NCBI RefSeq assembly: GCF_000798815.1
Contig: NZ_JTLD01000016.1
Span: 57,326-121,325, forward strand
Direction of reading: 5' to 3'
Length of the DNA stretch: 64,000 nt
Origin: Alistipes sp. ZOR0009
GTDB taxonomy: Bacteria; Bacteroidota; Bacteroidia; Bacteroidales; ZOR0009
A program made the position numbers and the translations under genes. Of this stretch, positions 18,108 through 26,636 are shown piece by piece. Each line of letters starts with the position of its first letter. The first letter of the stretch is position 1. Below the pieces are notes generated by a model. That model saw only the letters and a program-made list of their open reading frames with translations. It was not told where the DNA came from and did no database searches.

Positions 18108-18863
18108 ATGCTAACAGCTATGCCAGCAGTAAGCAATACCCTTAACGCCAGCAACCTCGCCGCCTTTGCGACGCTGCTTGCCGCTGTTAAAGAGTTTGGT
18201 AGCCGTTACAACCCTGCTAGCCCTCGGCTTTCCATATCCAGCCTCGACGCCACCTACGAGCGGGCGCAGCGTGCAACATCCGAGGTGCTGCAGCTCGAGG
18301 TTGCCTACTCCGAGGCCATCGACGAGCGCATCAACCTATTTGGCAAGCTCTACCCCTACGCCTCGCAGGTGGTAAGCATGTACAGCATCTGCTCGCCCGA
18401 CGAGCGCGCTGTCGAAAACGCACGAATGATTCTTCGCAGGCTAAGGGGCGCCCGCTACGGCGCAAAGCAGAGCTTATCCGAGGCTGCCGATGCCGATAGG
18501 GCCAGGTTACGCTCGCACTCGCAGCTGGGCTTCGAGGATCGGACCAGCAACTTCGCCCAGCTGGTTTCGCACATCGAGGCTTGCCCGCTCTACAAGGTCA
18601 ACGAGCCCAACCTAACCAAGGAGGCTGTTAGGGGATTTGCCGATAGCCTCACGGCCGCCAACGATCGGTGCATCGAGGCTGCCGCCGTGCTCCAGTCGGC
18701 CCGTATTCGCCGCGACGACCTGTTTTACGATGGCGACGAGTCGCTACATCAGCTTTTCATGGAGATTAAAAAATATCTTAGAGGCGCCTTTGGTGTGTCG
18801 AGCGTTGAGATGAAACGCGTATCGAGCATCTTATTTAGGCGCCTGCGTAGGTTGCATTCATAA
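18108..18863 (+). CDS. Hypothetical alpha-helical protein
   Basis: The family is not recognised. The 251 aa are rich in Ala, Arg and Glu, with predicted long helices (SLDATYERAQRATSEVLQLE, SEAIDERINLFGKLY, NARMILRRLRGARYGAKQ). There is no signal peptide or membrane segment, so it is probably cytosolic. There are two possible starts, ATG at 18108 and ATG at 18120. The base composition is GC-rich, like the preceding flavoprotein. A short hairpin terminator follows. No operon partner. Confidence 0.7.
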   Translation: MLTAMPAVSNTLNASNLAAFATLLAAVKEFGSRYNPASPRLSISSLDATYERAQRATSEVLQLEVAYSEAIDERINLFGKLYPYASQVVSMYSICSPDERAVENARMILRRLRGARYGAKQSLSEAADADRARLRSHSQLGFEDRTSNFAQLVSHIEACPLYKVNEPNLTKEAVRGFADSLTAANDRCIEAAAVLQSARIRRDDLFYDGDESLHQLFMEIKKYLRGAFGVSSVEMKRVSSILFRRLRRLHS

Positions 18864-18873
18864 GCTAGAAGAG

Positions 18874-18903
18874 AAAGGCGGCTGCAAGGTCGCCTTTCGT
18901 TTT
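18874..18903 (+). terminator. Terminator after the helical protein
   Basis: AAAGGCG/CGCCTTT hairpin followed by CGTTTT. Confidence 0.65.
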
Positions 18904-18925
18904 GCTACACGCTCATGTCCGATGC

Positions 18926-19693
18926 CTAGGCGGTGCCTGCCCGGGCATTTTTTATGGTGGTAGGCGCTGTTTTTCGGGCTGATGCGGCTGCTTTGGCTAC
19001 CGTAGCGCCCGGTAAGGATGCTGTGCCTCCAGAATGGCCATTATTGTGGTGGTAGCTCGTTGTGTCGCTCTGGTAGTTCGTTGTGTCGCTCTGGTAGTTC
19101 GTTCTGTCGTTGTGGTAGTTCGTTGTGTCGCTGTGGTAGCTCGTTGTGTTGTTGTGGTAGTTTGTTGTGTTGTTGTGGTAGTTCGTTATGTCGCTCTGGT
19201 AGTTCGTTGTGTTGCTGTGGTAGTTCGTTGTGTCGCTGTGGTAGTTTGTTGTGTTGCTGTGGTAGTTCGTTATGTCGCTGTGGTAGCTCGTTGTGTTGTT
19301 GTGGTAGTTCGTTGTGTCGCTGTGGTAACTCGTTGTGTTGCTGTGGTAGTTTGATTTGTCGTTGTGGTAGCTCGTTATGTTGTTGTGGTAGTTCGTTATG
19401 TCGTTGTGGTAGCTCGTTGTGTTGCAGTGGTAGTTCGTTGTGTTGCTGTGGTAGCTCGTTGTGTTGCTGTGGTAGCTCGTTGTGTTGTTGTGGTAGCTCG
19501 TTGTGTTGTTGTGGTAGTTCGTTCTGTCGCTGTGGTAGTTCGTTGTGTCGCTGTGGTAGCTCGTTGTGTTGTTGTGGTAGTTCGTTGTGTTGTTGTGGTA
19601 GCTCGTTGTGTCGGCGACCAAGTTGGCCGTTGCGGCCTCGTAGCGGCGCTTAGCCGAGGCGGAGTGGGCAACCGATCCTCTATAAAGCGTCAA
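18926..19693 (-). CDS. Possible heptapeptide-repeat protein across a minisatellite
   Basis: A 255-codon minus-strand frame runs through the 21-bp tandem repeat and would encode about 27 heptads of the type (T/S)-(N/S)-Y-H-(N/S)-(N/D)-T, very rich in Asn, Thr, His and Tyr. The flanks are MTLYRGSVAHSASAKRRYEAA and a basic Ala-rich C-terminus. The only start is a TTG at 19693 and there is no signal peptide. Because the unit is a multiple of three, other frames are also open (for example a Cys/Ser/Gly-rich plus-strand frame), so openness is not proof of coding. The hairpin at 19688 overlaps the start. I am doubtful that this is expressed. Confidence 0.3.
   Translation of the reverse strand: MTLYRGSVAHSASAKRRYEAATANLVADTTSYHNNTTNYHNNTTSYHSDTTNYHSDRTNYHNNTTSYHNNTTSYHSNTTSYHSNTTNYHCNTTSYHNDITNYHNNITSYHNDKSNYHSNTTSYHSDTTNYHNNTTSYHSDITNYHSNTTNYHSDTTNYHSNTTNYQSDITNYHNNTTNYHNNTTSYHSDTTNYHNDRTNYQSDTTNYQSDTTSYHHNNGHSGGTASLPGATVAKAAASARKTAPTTIKNARAGTA
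19050..19616. repeat. 21-bp minisatellite, 27 tandem copies
   Basis: The unit is TGGTAGTTCGTTGTGTCGCTG with variation at a few positions (T/C in TTCG/CTCG; TCGC/TTGT; GCTC in the first two). Counting from 19050 to 19616 in steps of 21 gives 27 units without a length change. Such a pure array is prone to copy-number change by slippage or recombination. Confidence 0.95.
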
Positions 19694-19721
19694 AGGAGCC
19701 CCGTATGGTGCTCCTTTGACG
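19688..19721 (-). terminator. Perfect 12-bp inverted repeat, probable terminator of the acyl-synthetase fusion gene
   Basis: CGTCAAAGGAGC and its exact complement GCTCCTTTGACG are separated by 10 nt, 16 nt beyond the stop of the minus-strand gene at 19737. A T-run is absent except for TTT inside the arm. Confidence 0.5.
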
Positions 19722-19736
19722 TTGTATGCTGGTAGG

Positions 19737-22280
19737 CTATCGCTGGAATAGCTCTATTTCGTTCTGTACCTTGGTGGCAAGCGAGTCGTATGTCTCGCCC
19801 TCGGGGTATATCGGAGGCAGGAAGTCGACTTCTACCTTGGTGCCGGGCTTGGGGAAGCGGCTGCCGCGGGGTAGCGCCTCGTAGGCTCCCTTTATCGACA
19901 CGGGCACGATGGGGATATTCAGCTCGCAGCTAAGGATGGCAAAGGTTTTCTTGAAATCGCCCAGGTTTCCGTTCTTGGTACGGGTTCCTTCGGGGAATAT
20001 CATGATGTTGTTGTTTGTCTTTAGCGCTTCGCCCATCTTCTGTATCGACTCCTTCAGGTCTTGGTCGATATCCACCACAATTATGTTGTTCTTGTTGGCC
20101 AGGAAGCGCAGCATCTTGTTGTTTACATGCTTTGCCTTAGCGTAGAAGAAGGTTTTGCGGATTTGCCCAAACGAGAGGTACGCGGCCACAAACATGGCGT
20201 CGAGGTAGCTCTGGTGGTTGGGGGCTATAATGCAGGGCCCGGTGGGCACGTTCTCGATACCTTTCCCTTTTAGTCGGAAGTAAAGGTGGAAGAGCATCTT
20301 AAATACCTTGATGATGAGGCTGCCGGTAAACCAGGTGCTGGGCATCTTAAACTTCGACTTCTCGCGGAGGATTTCGCCCCAGTTGATGTGCGAGAGCTTC
20401 ATCGTCTTTTTCTTCTCGCGGATGTGCTCGGCCAGCTTGAGTACGCTGCCGTACTGCAAGATTTCGGCCAGCTCCATCTTAAGCCCAAAGGTGGTTTGGA
20501 TAAACATCTGAAGGCTTACCTTGTCTAGCGAGTCGAGGCCAAGGTCTAGCTCAAGGTGGTCGCTAGGATGCAAGGGGAGCATCTTTTCGCGCTCTAGGTA
20601 CTCCTTTAGCCACACGTATTCCTTAAACTTAATCTCAGGTTGCTGCCCCTTGGGGTCTTCCTTCACCTGCTCCAGCTCTTCGAGCTTAAAGCGTTGGATC
20701 TTGGCCAAACGGGTACGGGGTAGCTCGCCCTCTATAAGGGTAAAGCTCATTATTTTCTTGTACGACGACGACTGCTTGTTGTACTTGTCGATGATTTCCC
20801 AGCGGATGGCCTCCTCTACATTGGTAACGCCAAGCTCCTTGCACTTTAGCTTGTCGGCTACAATGATTGCCTTTAGCTGGTCGTTGCTCTGGTAGATGCC
20901 GATTTCCTTAATTACAGGCGACATCTCCTCTATTTCGGCCTCTATAATCGAGGGGTTGATGTTTTTTCCGTTGGATAGGACGATGATCTCCTTGCGGCGT
21001 CCGGTTATGTGGATGTAGCCAGTCTTGTCGAGGTAGCCCAAGTCGCCGGTGTAGAGCCAGCCATCTTTTATAACTTCGGCAGTCTCCTCTGGACGGTTGT
21101 AGTACCCCTTCATCACGTTTGGTCCCTTAACGATGATCTCATCGTCTACAAAATCTACCTGACAGCAGTCTAGTGGTGCACCTGCCGAGCCAACAACGAT
21201 TCTTCCCGGACGGGTGAAGCAGATCATTGGGGCGGCTTCGGTCATTCCGTAGCCTTCTAGTATCTCAAATCCGAGAATTTGGAAGTCGCGTCCTACGGCA
21301 GGATCGAGTGCGGCTCCTCCACATATCAAGAAGCTGATGTTTCCTCCAAACTTCTTGTGCACGGTAGCGAATACGATTCTCGAAAACTTGTACGAGTTTA
21401 CCTTAGCGGCCAATCGGTATAGCAGCTTGGCTACAACGCTCTTGTTTATCTTATCCATAATTCCCCTACGGATAGCTGCGTACAGGCGAGGCACTCCCAT
21501 TATGGTCGACACCTTGTTATCCTGCATCGTTTTGATGATATCCTCCGATAACATCGATGGGGATATGGCCATGCGCGCTCCGGTGTAGCACGATACGACC
21601 ATCGAGCCCAGTAGGGGGAAGATATGGTGTAGCGGAAGTAGTACTAGCGTGGTATCGGTAGGCTTAAGTATGCTGATTTCGGTGGTAACGGCGCTAATGT
21701 TGGCCATAATGTTGGCATACGATAGCATTACCCCCTTAGGGCTTCCTGTTGTTCCTGAGGTGTAGATGATGAGTGCCGTTTTTTCCATCTCTGGGGCAAT
21801 CACCATTTCTACAGGTTCGTTGGTGATGGGCGCCTGCTCGTAATCATCTATAAGAATTAGCCTAGGCTGGTAGGTTACTACTCCTTGTAGGGCCTCCTTC
21901 ATGGCCTCCAGCTTCTGGCTGCTGCAAAATATTACCTCAGGTTGGCAGTCGTTTATAATATAGGCCACCTCCGAGGGGATTGCCATAAAGTCTATAGGAA
22001 CTACAGTGTGCTTGTTATACCAAGCAGAGTAGAAGGCGTACATCCATCCCGAACGGTTTTCGGCATATATGGCAACCTTTCCATTGCTGTTGGGTTCGTA
22101 AAGAGAAGAGAAGGTCTTTACACGTTTGTGCATCTCGTTATAGGAGATAAACTTTCCTCTCTCTATAATAGCCGTAGAATCTCCAGTTTTTAAAAACATA
22201 GTTCCATCATTATTTATAAGTATGCCCGCGCTTGCTGTTTTTTTGTTTAGACTTGGCAGTGTCGTGTTGCTAACAGGCAT
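19737..22280 (-). CDS. Acyl-CoA/acyl-ACP synthetase - ACP - PlsC-like acyltransferase fusion
   Basis: Three domains lie on one 847-aa chain. First is an AMP-forming adenylating domain with YTSGTTGSPKGVMLSY, GYGMTEAAP and YTGDLGYL (about residues 20-500). A carrier domain follows with the phosphopantetheine serine in LGLDSLDKV (about 580). Last is a 1-acylglycerol-3-phosphate acyltransferase-like domain with the HX4D motif NHQSYLD (about 690) and FPEGTRTKNG. I chose the ATG at 22280; an upstream ATG adds 14 residues. The order suggests activation of a fatty acid, loading on the tethered carrier, and transfer to a lysolipid (compare E. coli Aas, which has a different order). It is a monocistronic minus-strand gene. 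Confidence 0.88.
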   Translation of the reverse strand: MPVSNTTLPSLNKKTASAGILINNDGTMFLKTGDSTAIIERGKFISYNEMHKRVKTFSSLYEPNSNGKVAIYAENRSGWMYAFYSAWYNKHTVVPIDFMAIPSEVAYIINDCQPEVIFCSSQKLEAMKEALQGVVTYQPRLILIDDYEQAPITNEPVEMVIAPEMEKTALIIYTSGTTGSPKGVMLSYANIMANISAVTTEISILKPTDTTLVLLPLHHIFPLLGSMVVSCYTGARMAISPSMLSEDIIKTMQDNKVSTIMGVPRLYAAIRRGIMDKINKSVVAKLLYRLAAKVNSYKFSRIVFATVHKKFGGNISFLICGGAALDPAVGRDFQILGFEILEGYGMTEAAPMICFTRPGRIVVGSAGAPLDCCQVDFVDDEIIVKGPNVMKGYYNRPEETAEVIKDGWLYTGDLGYLDKTGYIHITGRRKEIIVLSNGKNINPSIIEAEIEEMSPVIKEIGIYQSNDQLKAIIVADKLKCKELGVTNVEEAIRWEIIDKYNKQSSSYKKIMSFTLIEGELPRTRLAKIQRFKLEELEQVKEDPKGQQPEIKFKEYVWLKEYLEREKMLPLHPSDHLELDLGLDSLDKVSLQMFIQTTFGLKMELAEILQYGSVLKLAEHIREKKKTMKLSHINWGEILREKSKFKMPSTWFTGSLIIKVFKMLFHLYFRLKGKGIENVPTGPCIIAPNHQSYLDAMFVAAYLSFGQIRKTFFYAKAKHVNNKMLRFLANKNNIIVVDIDQDLKESIQKMGEALKTNNNIMIFPEGTRTKNGNLGDFKKTFAILSCELNIPIVPVSIKGAYEALPRGSRFPKPGTKVEVDFLPPIYPEGETYDSLATKVQNEIELFQR

Positions 22281-22446
22281 GGTGTAGCCCCTAGTTAAAG
22301 TTGCCTTCTTACAGGGATACAACTCGCAAATGTAAACGTTTTTGGGGTAGTTTTTTTCGATGGAATAAGGTTTTAACCTTGTTAAGTGGTAATGTGCCGC
22401 ATATATTTAAATTTAATGCTTGGCAGTTCTCGCTATATATAAGCAG

Positions 22447-22466
22447 AAAAGGGCACCCGAAGATGC
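22447..22466 (-). terminator. Terminator of the Nudix/NlpC pair
   Basis: On the minus strand, GGGCA-tcttcggg-TGCCC is followed by TTTTC, 10 nt after the Nudix stop. Confidence 0.7.
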
Positions 22467-22475
22467 CCTCTCTTT

Positions 22476-22913
22476 TTATCGGTTGTTGTCGATAAATTCT
22501 TTTACGTGCTTTAAAATTAGCGCATGGTCGAAGGCTAACGGGGGTAGAGCGTCAAAGGTAAACCAGTCTGCCGACGAAGCGTCGTCTCCTGCCTTTATGC
22601 GGGTTTCTTCTGATGCAAAGCCAACAAAAACGGTGGATATGGTTCTATCCCTTGGGTCTCTATTGATGGCATCGTAGGTTCTGAGTTGGGTTAGGGTGTC
22701 CACCACTACGCCTGTTTCCTCGTAGAGCTCGCGCTTTGCAGCATCTGCCAGAGTTTCGTCCATATCCACAAAGCCGCCAGGCAGAGCCCAGCACCCTTCG
22801 AAGGGGGCGTGCTTGCGTTCTATAAGCAGTATCTCGTCCGAATCGTCAATGGTTCTAACAATCGCCGCATCAACGGTGACTTGCATTCGTGGGTAGGAGT
22901 AGTTGTAAGGCAT
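22476..22913 (-). CDS. Nudix hydrolase
   Basis: The 145-aa protein has a complete Nudix box, GGFVDMDETLADAAKRELYEETGV (GX5EX7REUXEEXGU), coordinating the catalytic metal. The N-terminus begins YPRMQVTVDAAIVR. It probably hydrolyses a nucleoside-diphosphate derivative; similarity to ADP-ribose or CDP-sugar pyrophosphatases cannot be resolved by eye. It starts 1 nt after the stop of the NlpC/P60 gene and is surely co-transcribed with it. Confidence 0.93.
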   Translation of the reverse strand: MPYNYSYPRMQVTVDAAIVRTIDDSDEILLIERKHAPFEGCWALPGGFVDMDETLADAAKRELYEETGVVVDTLTQLRTYDAINRDPRDRTISTVFVGFASEETRIKAGDDASSADWFTFDALPPLAFDHALILKHVKEFIDNNR

Positions 22914-22914
22914 G

Positions 22915-23700
22915 CTATTCTACTATTCGTTTAATAACTCTGAGGTTGTGCGTGTATTTTCCTAGGCGGTTGTTAAATATGCCCTGCTGGTCGAAGGTAT
23001 CCTTGCGAACCTTTCCGCTGGCATGGATAATGTTCCCTGCGCCATCAAGTATTCCAACGTGGATGATGTTTCCCTCTTCGTTGTCGAAGAAGGCGAGATC
23101 GCCAGGCTTTGCTTCCGAAACAAAGTTGACGGGAGTGCCTTCTTGTACCTGCTCGCTAGCATCGCGTGGGAGCTTAACGCCAGCAATTTTATAGAGCAGC
23201 TGGGTTAATCCAGAGCAGTCTATTCCAAATGCCGATCTTCCTCCCCATACGTAAGGCGTGTTTAGCAGGGCAACTGCCATGTCTACAATCTCGGTACTCT
23301 TGCGGAAGTTTACTACATCAATGAAGCTGGTAATTTTGTAGCGCTTGTCTGCTATCTCAAACTCCTTGGTTTCGTCGTTGTAGTAGTTGAGGTTGGCTCC
23401 TGTTGGTATTAGGATATGATCTCCTCTGGTGGTGTCGTAAGCATGACAAATTCCAGGACAGGTTTCGTATCCGGAGTGCTCTACGAACTCGTCAAAGTAT
23501 TTTTTAGAGACAGGGGTATACGTTTTGCTGTCTATCCAACCTTTATAGCCATCGTAGGCATTTTCAACATACGACCAGCTGCCTTGTTCTTCTAGGATGG
23601 TAAGGCATTCTCCAAGTAGTAGTTGCGAAACCATCTCACTTCTTTCCGATGGCTCGTGGCGCATGGGGATGACTGATATTGAAGAAACTCCGTATTTCAT
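22915..23700 (-). CDS. NlpC/P60-family (C40) murein peptidase with SH3 domain
   Basis: The 261-aa cell-wall peptide hydrolase resembles the dipeptidyl-peptidase VI/YkfC group. An N-terminal bacterial SH3 region (residues about 1-75, LEEQGSWSYVENAYDGYKGWID) precedes the NlpC/P60 domain. The catalytic Cys is in GIDCSGLTQ (about 161) and the His in IIHVGILDG (about 213), followed by HASG. No signal peptide is seen, so cytosolic turnover of muropeptides is plausible, as for YkfC. It is operonic with the Nudix gene. Confidence 0.9.
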   Translation of the reverse strand: MKYGVSSISVIPMRHEPSERSEMVSQLLLGECLTILEEQGSWSYVENAYDGYKGWIDSKTYTPVSKKYFDEFVEHSGYETCPGICHAYDTTRGDHILIPTGANLNYYNDETKEFEIADKRYKITSFIDVVNFRKSTEIVDMAVALLNTPYVWGGRSAFGIDCSGLTQLLYKIAGVKLPRDASEQVQEGTPVNFVSEAKPGDLAFFDNEEGNIIHVGILDGAGNIIHASGKVRKDTFDQQGIFNNRLGKYTHNLRVIKRIVE

Positions 23701-23784
23701 GGCGACTTGTTTTGTTTGGTTTATTTCTTGTTTATAAATTTATAAAAAAACCTAAAAAAAAGATGCTTATGCGTTATTTTTTAT

Positions 23785-23814
23785 TTTGTTATGATTCATG
23801 TCGTGGTAACTTTG
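23785..23814 (+). promoter_or_regulatory. Bacteroidota sigma-A type promoter of pgpH
   Basis: TTTG (23785-23788) and TAACTTTG (23807-23814) are separated by 18 nt, close to the usual TTTG-N19-21-TAnnTTTG. They lie 19 nt before the ATG of the HD-domain gene. Confidence 0.65.
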
Positions 23815-23833
23815 CTTTTCCGAATAAAGAGTA

Positions 23834-25906
23834 ATGAAGATAACTACCATAAACCTGTATCGTCGGAAGTTGCCCATGCTAATTTTACTATTTGCATTGG
23901 CTTCGGCGGCAATCGTCCTAATACTTCCCAAGACTCCTAAGTTTAAAATGGAGTATCGCATTGGTGCACCCTGGTTGCACGACGATTTATACGCTACGTT
24001 CGATTTTCCTATTTATAAGTCGGATGCGGAGCTGTTTGCCGAAAGGTCAGATTTGCAGGCGCGCACTACGCCCATGTTTAGGTTGTCTATGCGGTCTGGT
24101 GCTCTTTCCATGAATAGCCTAATGGCACAAAAGCGCCCAGAGGTTATGAAGATATCAGACGAGACTTATGCCTTTGTTGTTGAGTATCTGGAGTCGCTTT
24201 TGCGCTCGATATATTCGAAAGGGGTTATGTCGGAGTCGGAGTTTGCCATGGTAAACACGAAGCACTATGGCAAAGTTATGGTATTAAAGGAGGGAAATGC
24301 CGAATTGACGCCAACGGCTGAGGTTTTTACGGTAAGCACCGCCAACTCTTACGTAATATCTCAGCTCGCACTAAAGTTTTTTGATTCAAACCTAAGTCGG
24401 GCAAAAAATTTTGCGGGATCTATCGATTTGGATGCATTTATAAAGCCAAACCTCGAGTATGATAAGAAGGCAACGGCACAGCATCAGCGCGATTTGATAA
24501 ATAACATCTCCACGTCTAACGGAATGATAGGCGAGGGGCAGAAGATTATATCGAAGGGAGAGGTCGTTAATGAGGCAACGTTTAAGGTGCTGGAATCTCT
24601 TAAAAAGGAGACAGAAAATAGGTTTTCCTACTCAAAGAATATCTACTTTCTTTTTATAGGGCAGCTGCTGATCGTTGGAGGAGCCCTTAGCTTGCTTTTC
24701 CTTTTCTTGTATGGCTATCGCCGAGAGGTGCTGATGAGCTACCGGGCGACCGTTTTTATCCTGTTAATGATTGTCGGGATGGTTGCGCTGGTTGCATGGG
24801 TGGTGAAGTTGCCTGGAGTAAACATTTTAATTGCTCCGTTGGTGATCGCTCCAATGTTTATTCGAACCTTTTACGATTCGCGGGTTGCATTCTTTTCCTA
24901 TAATATAATAGTTCTTATCAGCGCATTTATAGCTCCTAATAGCTTCGAGTTTGTGCTGATGAATTACTTCCCGGGAGTTGTGGCCATATTCACCATGAAA
25001 AATATAGACCGTTGGGTAGGGCGTATTTTTGTTTCGGTGTTGGTTATTTTTCTAACCTACATTATAGCCTACTTTGCACTTGGTTTAATAAAGGATACGG
25101 CTTTCGATTCGCAGGTGCTATGGAATGTGCTATGGTTAGCCGCAAATGCCTTACTTGTATTGGTGGCCTACCAGTTTGCCTACCTGTTAGAGCGTGGCTT
25201 TGGTTTTCTTTCTGATGCATCGTTGAGGGAACTTACCGATACCAACCAGCCTTTGCTTCGGGAACTTTCGGAGAAGGCTCCTGGGACATTTCAGCACTGC
25301 TTGCAGGTGTCCAACTTGGCAGAGGCGGCGGCTAACGAGGTTGGTGGTAACCCGCTCTTGATTCGAGCAGGTGCTCTTTACCACGACATTGGTAAGATGG
25401 TTAACCCGGGCTATTTCACCGAAAACCAAACCTCCAGCTTTAATCCTCACCGCAATTTAGAACCCGACGAGAGTGCAATGATAATTATTCGTCACGTTAC
25501 CGAGGGGATTCAGATTGCCCGAAAGCATAGAATTCATCCAAAGGTGGTGAACTTTATAAAAACGCACCATGGAACGACTAAGGTAAACTTCTTTTATAGG
25601 ATGTATCTAGAGCATGCTAAGGAGCAAGATATTGATGAGCGTTTTACCTATGGAGGTCCTCGGCCAACATCAAAAGAGGAGGCAATTCTTATGCTTGCCG
25701 ACGGGGTTGAGGCTGCATCGAGGAGTTTAAAAATTTATAGTCCAGAAACAATTGGCAAGTTGGTGGAGGATATTGTGAAGATGAAAGTTGATGATGGGCA
25801 GCTGGATAAGGCAGATATAAGTTTAAATGAGCTTACCGTAGTGAAAGAAACGTTCAAAAGGAAGCTGTTAAATATTTACCATTCTAGAGTTGAGTATCCT
25901 AAGTAG
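23834..25906 (+). CDS. pgpH: 7TM-HD phosphohydrolase, PgpH-type (probable cyclic di-AMP phosphodiesterase)
   Basis: The 690-aa membrane enzyme starts with a helix (about 14-34). An extracytoplasmic 7TMR-HDED domain follows (about 40-270), with AEVFTVSTANSYVISQ and IGEGQKIISKGEVVNEATF. Seven transmembrane helices span about 275-470. A cytoplasmic HD domain has FQHCLQVSNLAEAA and LYHDIGKMVNP (metal ligands near 484-518), then HVTEG, FIKTHHGT and LADGVEAASRS. Characterised PgpH proteins hydrolyse c-di-AMP. The length agrees with the family. It is a single gene with a promoter and a terminator. Confidence 0.92.
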   Translation: MKITTINLYRRKLPMLILLFALASAAIVLILPKTPKFKMEYRIGAPWLHDDLYATFDFPIYKSDAELFAERSDLQARTTPMFRLSMRSGALSMNSLMAQKRPEVMKISDETYAFVVEYLESLLRSIYSKGVMSESEFAMVNTKHYGKVMVLKEGNAELTPTAEVFTVSTANSYVISQLALKFFDSNLSRAKNFAGSIDLDAFIKPNLEYDKKATAQHQRDLINNISTSNGMIGEGQKIISKGEVVNEATFKVLESLKKETENRFSYSKNIYFLFIGQLLIVGGALSLLFLFLYGYRREVLMSYRATVFILLMIVGMVALVAWVVKLPGVNILIAPLVIAPMFIRTFYDSRVAFFSYNIIVLISAFIAPNSFEFVLMNYFPGVVAIFTMKNIDRWVGRIFVSVLVIFLTYIIAYFALGLIKDTAFDSQVLWNVLWLAANALLVLVAYQFAYLLERGFGFLSDASLRELTDTNQPLLRELSEKAPGTFQHCLQVSNLAEAAANEVGGNPLLIRAGALYHDIGKMVNPGYFTENQTSSFNPHRNLEPDESAMIIIRHVTEGIQIARKHRIHPKVVNFIKTHHGTTKVNFFYRMYLEHAKEQDIDERFTYGGPRPTSKEEAILMLADGVEAASRSLKIYSPETIGKLVEDIVKMKVDDGQLDKADISLNELTVVKETFKRKLLNIYHSRVEYPK

Positions 25907-25916
25907 AAGATCATAA

Positions 25917-25942
25917 AAAAAGCAGAGAAGTCTCTGCTTTTT
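25917..25942. terminator. Bidirectional terminator between pgpH and lolA
   Basis: AGCAGAGA/TCTCTGCT hairpin with A- and T-runs on either side. Confidence 0.75.
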
Positions 25943-25946
25943 ATTT

Positions 25947-26594
25947 TTATCTCATATCAATAACCTCGACACCTGGATGCGCTTTTTCGTTGAAGACAAA
26001 TTCAGAATTTGAAACAGGTTGGTTCGCTGTTATTTTGTTAAATCTAATAGTGTAGCTAACACCATCTTTACCCGAGTATATAACGGATTTTGGAAGATTG
26101 GTGTTGGTATCAATAAATAGACGAACCATTGAGTACGCAGCTTTTAGATCTTTGGGATATAAGTCTATTTGATGTGTCTGTACTCCACCATCTTTTTTTA
26201 ATCCCTTGTAGGTGTATTTAAAATCAGTCAGGTAGGCGTTGAATAGCTTCGAAGGGTTATTCATGACATTCGGATCATTCGGATTCACGTTTTGAACATT
26301 AACCTCATTTGATTCTTTAAGGTAAGTCCACTTAACTCTTCCGTTGCTGTATATATCGCTCGCCTTCATCACAATTTTAAACATGCTACCTTTAAGGATT
26401 AGCTTGCCTTGTTGAGTGTCCTTTACCTTATCTTTTCTGTTATCCAGATTGATGGTAAGGTCGGCTGTAATGCTGCTGTACGATTTTGTTTTTGCAGATA
26501 GATCGTCGAGAATGTCTTTCGCTTTAGGATCTTGGGCGTATGCTATTGAGCCTAAAAAGAAGGCTAAAGCAATCACTAAAAGTCTTTTCATCAT
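25947..26594 (-). CDS. lolA: LolA-like outer-membrane lipoprotein carrier protein
   Basis: The 215-aa periplasmic protein has a signal peptide (MMKRLLVIALAFFLGSIAYAQ) and a LolA/LolB-type half-barrel pattern: alternating strands in ITADLTINL, GKLILKGSMFKIVM, RVKWTYLKESNEVNVQNV and the C-terminal SVIYSGKDGVSYTIRFNKIT. It should chaperone lipoproteins across the periplasm. It sits 42 nt after ftsK on the same strand, a linkage that recurs in Bacteroidota. Confidence 0.87.
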   Translation of the reverse strand: MMKRLLVIALAFFLGSIAYAQDPKAKDILDDLSAKTKSYSSITADLTINLDNRKDKVKDTQQGKLILKGSMFKIVMKASDIYSNGRVKWTYLKESNEVNVQNVNPNDPNVMNNPSKLFNAYLTDFKYTYKGLKKDGGVQTHQIDLYPKDLKAAYSMVRLFIDTNTNLPKSVIYSGKDGVSYTIRFNKITANQPVSNSEFVFNEKAHPGVEVIDMR

Positions 26595-26636
26595 TTTAAT
26601 ATTACGTTTGGCAATGCTGTCTTTATCTTGGTTTAA

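Noticed and set aside
19018..19653. Plus-strand Cys/Ser/Gly-rich 211-codon frame over the minisatellite
   Set aside because: The 21-bp unit keeps several frames open by arithmetic, and no start context or signal supports translation. The Cys-rich appearance is unrelated to the peptide island.
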